From an uncultured Blautia sp. (lineage in GTDB: Bacteria; Bacillota; Clostridia; Lachnospirales; Lachnospiraceae): a stretch of 64,000 nucleotides of DNA. The notes beneath the pieces were generated by a model. The model worked only from the letters and a program-made list of their open reading frames with translations, was not told where the DNA came from and did no database searches. Positions 26,166-34,823 of the stretch are shown one piece after another (the first letter of the stretch is position 1; every line of letters starts with the position of its first letter). The DNA is taken from contig CATXEA010000017.1 in the NCBI GenBank assembly GCA_958367245.1, positions 10,466-74,465 on the forward strand. The letters run 5' to 3'. The position numbers and the translations under genes were made by a program.

Positions 26166-26864
26166 CTACACTGTCCTTACACCCAAATCAGCCCCTCTCT
26201 CCGGTTTATTATCTGCTTTTGCAGTATCTTTAACTACTGTATTCGCTACGATGCCTGCTCTTGGCACAGCTTCACTGCCCTCATTTCTTTCCGTCACCTG
26301 CTGTTCTCGCCTTTCCTTTACACCGCTTTCTTCCAGATTACAGAAACTCTGAAGATACAGAAGCACCTGATTCTGCATATCTGTCAGGTCTTCCATATAC
26401 TTCTGAAATTCTTCATTGCCTTTACCTTTCTGATAGCTGAGCCAACTTTCATCCGTCAACTTCATTTCATTTTGCATTTTTAACTGGCTGATAATACCGC
26501 CATTTCCGGTGCCAATATCAATTTTGCCTTTAAAACTCTGCAATATTTGGTCGTCTTTTTCAGCATAATATACTGTAAAAAACAGCTTTGCCGTCATTGT
26601 TGATTCATTGGTTTTTGGATTACGGTCAGCATACCATGCTTTATCCTGTTCTACGATTCGGGAATCCAGGTCAAATAACTTTTGACATCTTGAGTTCATA
26701 AATTCACTTTTCTCACAATAATTCACATACACCATCAGTTCCATATCTTTCGGAAGCTCAAGTTCATAGGTTTTCAGCCTCTCAATCGATACTCCGGCAC
26801 GAACAGACTGATCGCATTCTTCATCACCGATATCTTTCAAATTTTTAAGTAGTTGTATAAGCAT
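26166..26864 (-). CDS. Unknown protein, 5' end joined to an IS3 remnant
   Basis: Open frame of 232 codons. The first 8 codons read through IS3 sequence, so the native 5' end is probably lost; the recognisable protein begins about KDIGDEECDQSV. It has alternating beta-strand and helical parts and a charged, low-complexity C-terminus. No family recognised. It ends at a strong terminator. Either a truncated gene or one that acquired a new start. Confidence 0.5.
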   Translation of the reverse strand: MLIQLLKNLKDIGDEECDQSVRAGVSIERLKTYELELPKDMELMVYVNYCEKSEFMNSRCQKLFDLDSRIVEQDKAWYADRNPKTNESTMTAKLFFTVYYAEKDDQILQSFKGKIDIGTGNGGIISQLKMQNEMKLTDESWLSYQKGKGNEEFQKYMEDLTDMQNQVLLYLQSFCNLEESGVKERREQQVTERNEGSEAVPRAGIVANTVVKDTAKADNKPERGADLGVRTV

Positions 26865-27125
26865 TGGGGCAGATATTGAAGCGGCGTAAAAGCCATCTTA
26901 CTCCGAATATGTCGTGATATTTTTGAATAAACCGATAAGCCGTCAATCGAGTTCCTTCGCAAAGAATGCCGCTGCTTTTTTAGAAAGAGGTTTTCCTTTT
27001 TCACTTCTTCCAGTTCTTTCTTTAAATGCAAAATCTCTTTCATAGAGTCAAAATCTTTTTGGGCTTCGGGATTAGATTGGCATTCTTCTAATTTCAAACG
27101 AACTATTTTCTTTTTAAATTCGCCA
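26855..27125 (-). mobile_element. IS3-family transposase remnant
   Basis: Reading the minus strand, [13 protein letters not shown] then ECQSNPEAQKDFDSMKE and LEEVKKENLFLKKAAAFFA are orfA pieces with the HTH deleted between them. orfA ends at TGA near 26959. orfB follows in another frame (AYRFIQKYHDIFGVRWLL, then ICPNAY) and breaks after a one-base deletion. The AAAAAAG at the junction is the usual IS3 frameshift site. No ends or target duplication were found. Confidence 0.8.
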
Positions 27126-27488
27126 CAAATCTTCCGTCTTAAACACGTAATAGCCTTCATAGTAATAACTGTGATCAATACCCTTCATATAGATTTCTCG
27201 ATCATTTACATTATCCGTAAGAGCATTTTTCAAAAGGAATTTAATTTCGATATCTTTAATAGGGCTTCGCTCCATTGCAAGCAGATAATCCTCTTTATCT
27301 ACCTTACTCCAGTCAACCACATAGCCAATTTCTTTTTTCAACATCATATCAAGCCATATTCTCGTACTTCTCCCATTTCCTTCTCTAAACGGATGAGCTA
27401 CATTCATTTCTACATATTTTTCTACAATTTCATCAAAGGTTGACTGAGGCATTTTATCTATGCTCTCCAGTGCTGCTTCCAAATACAT
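27114..27488 (-). pseudogene. Fic/DOC-family protein, N-terminally truncated
   Basis: 124 codons. The Fic catalytic motif HPFREGNGR (residues 32-40) is intact, with the downstream [10 protein letters not shown] and [13 protein letters not shown] segments. The same frame continues upstream as [17 protein letters not shown] but meets a TGA and has no start codon before M1, so about half of a normal Fic protein is missing. No ribosome site precedes M1. It runs directly into the IS3 remnant. Fic proteins transfer AMP to target proteins; activity is unlikely here. Confidence 0.75.
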
Positions 27489-27728
27489 TAGCGGAGCAAA
27501 TCGAAAATTCCCTTTTGATATATTGACTTTGCATAATTTACCTCATATTCTTCATGCGATTACATTTTCCGTCACAAGTTTATTATTGTAAGTATACCAT
27601 AACATTTGCAATAAATTCAATTTTTCGTGAAGCATTTTAGGTACAATTAATAAATTGATTTTTATACCCGTTTTATGTATTTTATGATATACTTTGTATG
27701 AATATAAAAACTGCCTAAGGAGGAGAAC

Positions 27729-28340
27729 ATGAAACCTATTCTTATTGGTATAGCAGGCGGTACAGGATCAGGTAAATCAACCTTTACCAACCGAATCAAA
27801 GATGCTTTTGGAGATCGAGTTTCCATACTCTATCATGACAACTATTACAAAGCGCATGATGAAATGCCTTTTGAAGAAAGAAAAAAGCTCAACTATGATC
27901 ATCCGGATGCTTTTGACACGGAGCTGCTCATTGAACATATAAAGGCACTTAAATCAGGACAAAGCATTATTTGTCCTACATATGACTATTCCCAACATAA
28001 TCGTGCTAAAAACACTATTACCGTTGAGCCAAGAAAAGTTATTCTTATCGAAGGTATCCTTACACTTTGTGACAGCCGTTTAAGAGATCTTATGGATATT
28101 AAGATATTTGTAGATGCGGATGCTGATGAGCGAATCTTAAGACGAGTACTTCGTGATACAAAGGAAAGAGGAAGAGATATAGAAAATATCATAGACCAGT
28201 ACCTTACTACTGTTAAGCCCATGCATTATTTATATGTAGAACCAACCAAAAGTTACGCAGATTTAGTCGTAAACAGCGGACTTAATAATGTCGCATTTGA
28301 GGTTATGAAGACCAAAATCGAAGATCTTCTGAAAGAATAA
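27729..28340 (+). CDS. udk: Uridine kinase
   Basis: 203 residues, full length for Udk. Walker A GGTGSGKST at 10-18, the uridine-site DNYYKAHDEMPFEERKKLNYDHP and the lid region RRVLRDTKERGRD are all present. Phosphorylates uridine and cytidine in pyrimidine salvage; cytosolic. Preceded by AAGGAGGAG. Stands alone on the plus strand at the right border of the island; the 240 bp before it are AT-rich with a possible -10 (TATGATATACT at about 27683-27693) but no clear -35. Confidence 0.95.
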   Translation: MKPILIGIAGGTGSGKSTFTNRIKDAFGDRVSILYHDNYYKAHDEMPFEERKKLNYDHPDAFDTELLIEHIKALKSGQSIICPTYDYSQHNRAKNTITVEPRKVILIEGILTLCDSRLRDLMDIKIFVDADADERILRRVLRDTKERGRDIENIIDQYLTTVKPMHYLYVEPTKSYADLVVNSGLNNVAFEVMKTKIEDLLKE

Positions 28341-28381
28341 AACAGAGGAGTCTGTTACTTTAATGGTGAAAGTCAGAACAA

Positions 28382-28399
28382 CGGGCGGATTCCCGCCCG
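28382..28399. terminator. GC hairpin between udk and the macrodomain gene
   Basis: Perfect 7-bp stem CGGGCGG-ATTC-CCGCCCG with no T run on either side; possible weak or factor-dependent terminator for both converging genes. Confidence 0.4.
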
Positions 28400-28470
28400 C
28401 TCTTGACATACGATTTTGTAACTGTATTATATACAAAGCAAAGCCTTATTTCATATTACAGGAGTCCTCC

Positions 28471-28992
28471 TTATATGCAGTATCCTTTTACTCTATCATA
28501 TGTCCTCCGCACATCTGAGCTGAACAAAACAAAACGCACAATTTCAATTTTCCTAGGATTCTGGGTACAGAAATCTTTCACTGTTTTGACAGCAATCGTT
28601 GCCGCTTTATCCACTGGATAGCCGTAAACACCTGTTGAAATAGCTGGGAATGCAATCGTCTTTATCCCATTCTCCACTGCACACTGCAAGGAATTACGGT
28701 AAGCATTTTCCAAAAGCTTTTCCTCTCCATTATTTCCACCATGCCAAATCGGTCCAACTGTATGAATCACGTATTTACAAGGCAGCTTATATGCCTTTGT
28801 AATCTTAGCTTCGCCGGTTTTACACCCATGTAATGTGCGGCATTCGGCCAAGAGTTCTGGTCCTGCTGCACGATGAATGGCACCATCTACACCTCCACCA
28901 CCAAGCAGACTGTTATTTGCTGCATTTACAATTGCCTCCAGATCGTCAACCTTTGTAATATCTCCCTGTACTGTCTGTATACAAAAATTCAT
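28471..28992 (-). CDS. Macrodomain ADP-ribose hydrolase
   Basis: 173 residues, a complete macrodomain of the MacroD/YmdB class: [31 protein letters not shown], with the catalytic-loop Asp-Gly-Gly features, and later [13 protein letters not shown]. Removes ADP-ribose from protein or O-acetyl-ADP-ribose. GGAGGCG lies upstream of the ATG. Last gene of a four-gene cluster, 3 bp after the phosphatase. Confidence 0.93.
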   Translation of the reverse strand: MNFCIQTVQGDITKVDDLEAIVNAANNSLLGGGGVDGAIHRAAGPELLAECRTLHGCKTGEAKITKAYKLPCKYVIHTVGPIWHGGNNGEEKLLENAYRNSLQCAVENGIKTIAFPAISTGVYGYPVDKAATIAVKTVKDFCTQNPRKIEIVRFVLFSSDVRRTYDRVKGYCI

Positions 28993-28995
28993 GGA

Positions 28996-29547
28996 CTACG
29001 CCTCCCTGAAATCATACCGAATCACCGCACAGTTCTTCACTCCCCATGCAGCATATTCTTCGTTGGTCATGTCTGTGAAGTATGACTGTACCACTCTGGC
29101 GATTCCGTTATGTGCAACCAGAATATAAGTTTTTTCATCAGATTCTGCCTTAATGTCATCGAGCAGATTATAGATTCTCTGTGCCAGACGAAGTGTAGAT
29201 TCACCACCCTCATGGCTGCAGGCAAAATATTCCTTGGCTTTCTTAAAGTCCAGCCCGTCACGAGGCGTAGACTCCCATTTGCCAAAATTCTGCTCAATCA
29301 ATCTTGGTTCTACTCTGCATGGGATTCCTGTCATTTCGGAGATTAGCCGGGCTGTATCTGCAGCTCGACTAAGAGGTGAGTATAATATTTCATCTGCCTT
29401 AATTCCCTCTGCAATAATCCTGCGTCCGGTTTCCCGAGCCTGTTCGCGTCCATATTCTGTAAGCGGACTGTCGGTAGTCCCGCAAATTTTATTTTCCACA
29501 TTCCACACTGTCTGTCCGTGGCGAACAAAATAAAAATGTCCCATCAT
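28996..29547 (-). CDS. Histidine phosphatase (phosphoglycerate-mutase-like)
   Basis: 183 residues. RHG motif FVRHGQTVWN near the N-terminus (catalytic His about residue 9), second His in VAHNGIARVV, and SPLSRAADTARLI. Small cytosolic phosphatase of the cobC/gpmB superfamily; substrate not predictable from sequence. Clustered with a macrodomain gene 3 bp downstream and the ArsC-like gene 4 bp upstream. Confidence 0.9.
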   Translation of the reverse strand: MMGHFYFVRHGQTVWNVENKICGTTDSPLTEYGREQARETGRRIIAEGIKADEILYSPLSRAADTARLISEMTGIPCRVEPRLIEQNFGKWESTPRDGLDFKKAKEYFACSHEGGESTLRLAQRIYNLLDDIKAESDEKTYILVAHNGIARVVQSYFTDMTNEEYAAWGVKNCAVIRYDFREA

Positions 29548-29551
29548 TCAC

Positions 29552-29893
29552 TCATTTCCATCCCTTCCAAATATCCGGCTGATACCCTACTGTTGCCTGC
29601 TTCCCATTACGAACAACAGGAATTTTGATAATCTTTTGATTTTCCAGAATCTTTTCAACTTTATCCTCCTCAGCAATATAAGTAATCAGCGCAAGAAAAT
29701 CCTTATCCTTACAATTCTGATCAATCAGCTTCCGGTATCCGCCAACAGACTGACAAACAGAATTAAATTCCCCTTTACTCATGCCTTTTTCCTTCATATC
29801 GATAAACTGCGCCTTGATTCCGCGCTCCTTAAAATACCGTTCCGCTTTTTTTGTATCAAAATCCTTCTTGCTTCCAAAAATCTGTATATTCAT
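29552..29893 (-). CDS. ArsC/Spx-like thioredoxin-fold protein without active-site Cys
   Basis: 113 residues with the ArsC fold: IQIFGSKKDFDTKKAERYFKER, FIDMKEKGMSKGEF, KIPVVRNGKQATVGYQPDIW. The usual CxxC or lone Cys after the first strand is replaced by KKDFDTKK, so reductase chemistry is not expected. Perhaps a binding or regulatory role. In the same small operon as the macrodomain and phosphatase. Confidence 0.82.
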   Translation of the reverse strand: MNIQIFGSKKDFDTKKAERYFKERGIKAQFIDMKEKGMSKGEFNSVCQSVGGYRKLIDQNCKDKDFLALITYIAEEDKVEKILENQKIIKIPVVRNGKQATVGYQPDIWKGWK

Positions 29894-29901
29894 AAACCCT
29901 C

Positions 29902-30132
29902 CTACATTGCACAGCTTCTGCCGTTTTCTTTATCCATATTTCCCTTAATATAACGAGCATTAAATTCCATATTGATTTCACGAATTTCCTTTTTCCCGTC
30001 TATGTACTCCTGATACATTTCTGCAAGTCCGGCCATGCAGCCGTCGCAGTTTGCCGCTATATTTCCAAGGGATTCCGCAACAATCTGCTGCCTTTCTTCT
30101 TTTGTTGTATCTTTAATCAAATATCCTGCCAT
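29902..30132 (-). CDS. Small conserved-looking protein, 76 aa
   Basis: 76 residues, soluble, mostly helical; contains NCDGCMAGLAEMYQEYIDGKKEI with a CxxC. Family not recognised. First gene of the macrodomain cluster, 8 bp before the ArsC-like gene, which supports it being real. Confidence 0.65.
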   Translation of the reverse strand: MAGYLIKDTTKEERQQIVAESLGNIAANCDGCMAGLAEMYQEYIDGKKEIREINMEFNARYIKGNMDKENGRSCAM

Positions 30133-30263
30133 AATTTCTTACCTCTTATTTCTTCAGCCTCATAACACAGCTATTTTCCAGATATATTACCAAAATTATA
30201 CCTTTTCTGAATCATTCTTTCAACAAAAAATCCTGCGCCAATATCATACCAACTATCCGGATA

Positions 30264-30293
30264 CAAAAACAAGCAAGCCCGAAAGCCTGCCTG
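30264..30293 (-). terminator. Terminator after the TipAS-type regulator
   Basis: Minus-strand stem CAGGCAGGC/GCTTGCTTG with two G-T pairs (30285-30293 with 30270-30278), then a T run (30265-30269). Confidence 0.75.
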
Positions 30294-30338
30294 CTCTGTT
30301 TCACACTATTCATCTTAAATTGTTTAATTTTCTATTAC

Positions 30339-31070
30339 TTAGTTCTTATCGCAATACGCCTGTATCGCTTTATCTGCAAATTCAGCGGTTCCGTCTCCTC
30401 CGGCTTTATCAATATTAGCGGTAAATTCTTCACTGCCTGAATACATGGAGCCAAGTCCCCGCAGAATTTCGTTTGTACAGGTATAAAAATGCTCTGTGAT
30501 GAAATCCCGCAGTTCCTTTACCAATTCTAACGCTTTTTCACTGTCAGGATTCTGATTTTTTATTTTTCCGAATTCTGAAAAAATCTCCATCATTTTGACA
30601 TTAAGCATCTGATTATCCTCCCTGCTTCGCCCTTCTGACTTCTGTTCATATTCCTGATATGCTTCTGTTTTTCCCCAGTATTCTTTTGCCTGTTTTGCGT
30701 ATTCATCCATTTTTCTTGTATCAAATGCTTCAAAATTCATATGCTTTACTCCAATCGCTTTTATTCCACAGGCGAGATCTATTAATTTCTGTAAATGTTC
30801 CCTGCGAAGCTTAAGCAGTTGTATCTGCTGCTCTAATGCTTTGTTCCGGTCAAAATCCGGGCTGTCCAGAATATCTTTAATCTCTTTCAGGGAAAATTCC
30901 AGTTCTTTGAAAAGTAAAATATGCTGCAGCCGTTCTAATGCTGTTTCATCATACAGCCGATATCCGGCATTTGTGACCTCTGTGGCCGGCAGAAGTCCTA
31001 TTTTATCATAGTGGTGAAGAGCACGTATACTTACTCCCGATATTTTACTTACTTCATGTACTGTCATCAT
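30339..31070 (-). CDS. MerR-family regulator with TipAS effector domain
   Basis: About 243 residues from ATG 31070 (GAGGTG 6 bp upstream). N-terminal MerR HTH (HEVSKISGVSIRALHHYDKIGLLP, then NAGYRLYD), coiled coil (about 75-110), then a TipAS domain (FDTRKMDEYAKQAKEYWG) that binds drug-like ligands in relatives. Its own promoter has the 19-bp spacer and dyad typical of MerR targets, so autoregulation is expected. Confidence 0.92.
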   Translation of the reverse strand: MMTVHEVSKISGVSIRALHHYDKIGLLPATEVTNAGYRLYDETALERLQHILLFKELEFSLKEIKDILDSPDFDRNKALEQQIQLLKLRREHLQKLIDLACGIKAIGVKHMNFEAFDTRKMDEYAKQAKEYWGKTEAYQEYEQKSEGRSREDNQMLNVKMMEIFSEFGKIKNQNPDSEKALELVKELRDFITEHFYTCTNEILRGLGSMYSGSEEFTANIDKAGGDGTAEFADKAIQAYCDKN

Positions 31071-31100
31071 TACATTCACCTCTTTCTCTGTGGTAGGCAT

Positions 31101-31131
31101 AGTATAAACTATGACATAACGTCAGAGTCAA
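31101..31131 (-). promoter_or_regulatory. MerR-type promoter of the TipAS regulator
   Basis: Minus strand TTGACT (31126-31131), 19-bp spacer, TATACT (31101-31106). The spacer dyad ACTATGAC-N5-GTCAGAGT (31108-31128) is centred in the long spacer, the classic MerR layout. Confidence 0.8.
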
Positions 31132-31162
31132 CAGCTTTTTTTAATATTTCTTCCCTCCCCCT

Positions 31163-32587
31163 CTACATCTTTTTCAATAAGTTTTTGTAAAATTCCACCG
31201 CTCTTGCCACCGCATCCATTCCAATGTTTTCATTTCCGTTGTGAACTGAGGCATACTGCTGGCTGTTGATGTCAATAGGGGCAAAACGGATGACTGCATC
31301 ACTTAAATCGCTGAAGTGTCTTGCATCTGTCCCTGCCGGAAGAATGAAGGGCGCGCAGGCAGCATAGTTAAACTGCTCCTCTACACAGGATTTAATAAAG
31401 TGGTATCCTTCGCTTGTGAGGCTTGCCGGACGATGGTATTCATCCTCCAAAACCTCTTCTATTTCAATCTCGTATTCTGCAGCAAGCTTTCGAAATACTT
31501 CTAAATCAGATTGTAAGTCTTCTTCCTTTACGCATCTGAAAAAGACCTCTGCAGTACAGTCTCCCGTCTGTGTTGTCTGAAGATTTTTAAAGGTGCAGGT
31601 TGTTCCAAGCATGGCACCTGCCTGTGCATTCAGAGCAGGAATCAGGCGTTTTAAAAGCCCGCCAAAGCACCACATATTTGCAAAAACAAGACGCATTGGA
31701 AGATTCATATAAGGCGCCAGAGACTCAAACATAGCCAGCAGTTCCGGATACATTTTTCTCAGGAACGGCTGTTTCTTTTCGATTTCTGTGATAAGCCCTG
31801 CCATACGCACTGCCGGCGTTTTTACCTGCTTTGCAAGACTGCTGTGACCTGCCTGCTGCAAAGCCTTTATCCTCACTGTATAACGTCCCTTTTCGTGAAC
31901 GGCGAGCATTGCGCATTTACAGTTTATTCCGCTCATTGGCGCGTCAATTACTGCTCCGCCCTCGTCTAAAATCCAGTCAAAGGTAAGCTTTTTATCCTGC
32001 AGCCAGCTCAGTACTTTTGGAACTCCATCCCCTGCAATTTCCTCATTATGGGAAGAAACCAGGTATACGTTGCAGGGCGGATTCCATCCGTCTTTCAGCA
32101 GTTCTTCCAAAGCAGAAAACTCTGCAAACAATGGTGTTTTTGTGTCTACTGTGCCACGTCCCCAGATACAGTTTTCTGCAATTTGTCCGGAAAACGGCGA
32201 ATATTTCCATTCTCCCTCTGCTGCAACTACATCATGGTGAGACATGATCATCACATTTTTTTCTGTCTGGATTCCCTCCAGCTTATAAACATAACAATCA
32301 TCCCCGAAGTACCGGATTTCTGCCCGCTGAGATACAACGGGAAACAGATTTTTTATAACATCCCGAAGCTTCAGAAACTCTTCGGGATGAAATTTGTCCT
32401 TTTGTGAAACTGTCTGACAGGCAATCATTTCTGCCAGTCTTTTGCAGTAATACTCCTGTTTTTCAGGGGAAGCGATTTCTGTCTTTTGGCAAAGCTTACG
32501 CCCTCTCTGCCTGCACATACCGGCACGTACAAGTAAAATAAGAAAAAAGCAAATCAGGATTCCCCCAAAAATAATCAACCATTTCAT
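31163..32587 (-). CDS. M20-family metallopeptidase, membrane anchored
   Basis: 474 residues. An N-terminal membrane helix (LIIFGGILICFFLILLV) is followed by an M20 peptidase: MSHHDVVAAEGEW with metal-binding His and Asp, WGRGTVDTK, SSHNEEIAGDG and a late TDARHF. Relatives (PM20D1/CPS1 type) cleave N-acyl amino acids or dipeptides. Overlaps the transporter gene by 4 bp (ATGA), so it is coupled to uptake. Confidence 0.9.
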   Translation of the reverse strand: MKWLIIFGGILICFFLILLVRAGMCRQRGRKLCQKTEIASPEKQEYYCKRLAEMIACQTVSQKDKFHPEEFLKLRDVIKNLFPVVSQRAEIRYFGDDCYVYKLEGIQTEKNVMIMSHHDVVAAEGEWKYSPFSGQIAENCIWGRGTVDTKTPLFAEFSALEELLKDGWNPPCNVYLVSSHNEEIAGDGVPKVLSWLQDKKLTFDWILDEGGAVIDAPMSGINCKCAMLAVHEKGRYTVRIKALQQAGHSSLAKQVKTPAVRMAGLITEIEKKQPFLRKMYPELLAMFESLAPYMNLPMRLVFANMWCFGGLLKRLIPALNAQAGAMLGTTCTFKNLQTTQTGDCTAEVFFRCVKEEDLQSDLEVFRKLAAEYEIEIEEVLEDEYHRPASLTSEGYHFIKSCVEEQFNYAACAPFILPAGTDARHFSDLSDAVIRFAPIDINSQQYASVHNGNENIGMDAVARAVEFYKNLLKKM

Positions 32588-33846
32588 GATTCATGTTCCC
32601 GGATGCACGAAAGTACATCCTTCTCCTTATATTTCATAAATGCAATGACCGCTGCAATGCAAAAAACTGCTCCTGCTGCAGCCGTACATTTCAGTCCTGT
32701 TTTTCCCACATTTTCTCCGGCAGCCGCTCCAATCACCGTCAGGGAAGGAACAATCATGATTGCAAAAGAATTTCCCATTTTGACAATAAAACTTCTTGCA
32801 GCGCCAAAAATCCCTTCCTGATTGATTCCAGTTGTAATGGTATCATACTGGATAATATCTGCCATCATTGACGCAGGCAGCACATTTAAAACAGCAAAGG
32901 GGAAAGACACAAACAGCGCAAAAATACATGCCATCAGCATTTTATTTCCCGGAATATACTCGCTGAAACAAATTACCAGCTCCGCTGCAGAAAAAACAAT
33001 ACATCCGCAGATAATCGGGATTCTTTTCCCCTTTCGCTTTGCCCACCTGTTCACAAAGGGATACATCAAAAGAGAACCTGCAATGGAAATTGCAAGAATC
33101 AAAACCGATGAAGTCTCAGGAAGTCCCATCAGGGTTGTAACATAATACATGATACATGCCTGAAAAAATGCCATTCCCGTATTTTCCAGAAGCTGTCCAA
33201 GCGTTACAATCCGAAAATGTTCATTGGCAAATGCGTGTCTCAGAGACTCTTTTAAAGAAATTACCGGTACGACAGAGGACACATAATCTTTCTCACGGAT
33301 GGTAAATGCAGGAATTAAAAGCAGCAAAACTCCGATTACCGTATATACTGCGAAGGTACTTCTCCATGAAGAAACTGCGTTCAGTCCATATCCTTTCCAG
33401 ATGCTCACAAGCGCAGGCGCAGCATATCCTGCCGCGCTGCCTGTTACAAAGAAAAAAGAACTCCATGTATATGTATTTACACGCTGGTTTTCATCCTGTA
33501 CCATCTCCGGAATCAGGGCTGTATGAGGTATCATATATATTGTATAAAACAGATAATACCCCCACATAAATACAGCAATCCAGACTGCGTTTCCAATTCC
33601 CGACTCAGAAAAGGGAACACAGAAAATCAACAATGCACACACGCCAAACGGCACTGCTGCCCACTTCATCATCGGTATTCTTCGACCGTTTCTGTTCTGA
33701 CTCCGGTCACTTTTAGCCGCGATCAGAGGGTCTGTCACCGCATCGATCACATGTCCCATTGCCTTAATAAATCCAATTACAGTCAGAATTCCCAGAACAA
33801 TTACCCCCTGTGGAATCAGGTTTGGCAATCCTGATTCCTTATTCAA
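32584..33846 (-). CDS. GPH/MelB-type symporter, apparently lacking the first helix
   Basis: 420 codons. VIDAVTDPLIAAKSDRSQNRNGRRIPMM is the glycoside-pentoside-hexuronide transporter signature and 10-11 membrane helices follow. Known members carry another 40 or so residues with TM1 before this point. Here the frame starts at TTG overlapping the oxidoreductase stop (TATTGA) with no good ribosome site. It may be truncated or translated by coupling. Operon with the oxidoreductase and M20 peptidase. Confidence 0.8.
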   Translation of the reverse strand: MNKESGLPNLIPQGVIVLGILTVIGFIKAMGHVIDAVTDPLIAAKSDRSQNRNGRRIPMMKWAAVPFGVCALLIFCVPFSESGIGNAVWIAVFMWGYYLFYTIYMIPHTALIPEMVQDENQRVNTYTWSSFFFVTGSAAGYAAPALVSIWKGYGLNAVSSWRSTFAVYTVIGVLLLLIPAFTIREKDYVSSVVPVISLKESLRHAFANEHFRIVTLGQLLENTGMAFFQACIMYYVTTLMGLPETSSVLILAISIAGSLLMYPFVNRWAKRKGKRIPIICGCIVFSAAELVICFSEYIPGNKMLMACIFALFVSFPFAVLNVLPASMMADIIQYDTITTGINQEGIFGAARSFIVKMGNSFAIMIVPSLTVIGAAAGENVGKTGLKCTAAAGAVFCIAAVIAFMKYKEKDVLSCIREHES

Positions 33847-34811
33847 TATCCGATTTCTTTTAAAATTTTGTCCATAACCCGCGCATTTCGCAGGGAAAAT
33901 TCATGTGATACGTGCGGCTGCTCCCCTTTTATGATGCAGTTTCCGAGCTGTTCCACTTCCAGACAGTAATTATCTCTGGCAGTGACATGAATTTCCTGAC
34001 AGGTATCGCCTTTTTTCACATAATAAGTCAGTTCTCCATCTGCATTAAATGGAACCGGAGCCTCAATGGTTCCTTCTGTTCCATAGAGGAAGAAACGGTC
34101 GCCCCTCTGCGGGGAGCACATTCCTGATACCATACAGGCTCTTTTGTTTTCAGCAAACTGAAAATATGCGGAAGCAAAGTCATCAATATGCTGGTCTGTA
34201 AAATGTCCTACTGCTTTGACTTCTTTTGGCTCTTCTCCAAACAGTGTCAGCATCAGGCTCGTGCAGTAGCATCCCAGATCATACACCGAGCCCCCAAGTG
34301 TCTCGCGGCGTACACGGATGTTTTCCGACGTATATCCCGGAGTTATAAAGATTGATTCCATGAAAGAAAGTTCTCCGATTTCACCGGAAGCCAGCGTTTC
34401 TTTTACAGATGCAACCAGAGGGCTGTGCAGATATGCAAAGGCTTCCATAAACACAACTCCTGCTTTTTCGCAGGCATCAACCATTTCTTTTACATCAGCT
34501 TCTGTTCCGGATAATGGCTTTTCACATAAAATATGTTTTCCCTTCGCCGCAGCCTTCAGCACCCATTCTTTATGTAAGGTATTTGGAAGTGGAATATAAA
34601 CCGCCTCAATATTTTCATCCTCCAGCATTTCATCCAGAGAATAATAACTCTTCTCAAATCCAAATTCTTTTTTGAACTGATCTACTTTATCCTTCGACCG
34701 TCCCGCAATTCCATAAAGACAGCAGTTCTCTGCCTTTTTCATTCCCGGAATTGTACAGCGTCTTGCTATATCTGCTGTTCCCAGTACACCCCATTTAATT
34801 TTTCTGCTCAT
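33843..34811 (-). CDS. Gfo/Idh/MocA-family oxidoreductase
   Basis: 322 residues. N-terminal Rossmann fold (WGVLGTADIARR), then the EKPLSG motif of the family (KHILCEKPLSG) and a C-terminal Gfo/Idh/MocA domain (GGSVYDLGCYCTSL). NAD(P)-dependent sugar or inositol dehydrogenase; substrate not assignable. Sits between a thiazoline-carboxylate hydrolase-like gene and a sugar-type symporter, so probable catabolism of an imported compound. Confidence 0.92.
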   Translation of the reverse strand: MSRKIKWGVLGTADIARRCTIPGMKKAENCCLYGIAGRSKDKVDQFKKEFGFEKSYYSLDEMLEDENIEAVYIPLPNTLHKEWVLKAAAKGKHILCEKPLSGTEADVKEMVDACEKAGVVFMEAFAYLHSPLVASVKETLASGEIGELSFMESIFITPGYTSENIRVRRETLGGSVYDLGCYCTSLMLTLFGEEPKEVKAVGHFTDQHIDDFASAYFQFAENKRACMVSGMCSPQRGDRFFLYGTEGTIEAPVPFNADGELTYYVKKGDTCQEIHVTARDNYCLEVEQLGNCIIKGEQPHVSHEFSLRNARVMDKILKEIGY

Positions 34812-34823
34812 ACAAAATACCTC

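Noticed and set aside
27655..27693. Sigma-A promoter of udk (TTGATT ... TATACT)
   Set aside because: Spacing between the only good -35 and -10 candidates is too long, so not listed as a feature.
28382..28399. Strong terminator after udk
   Set aside because: Stem is good but no T run follows on either strand; kept only as a weak call.
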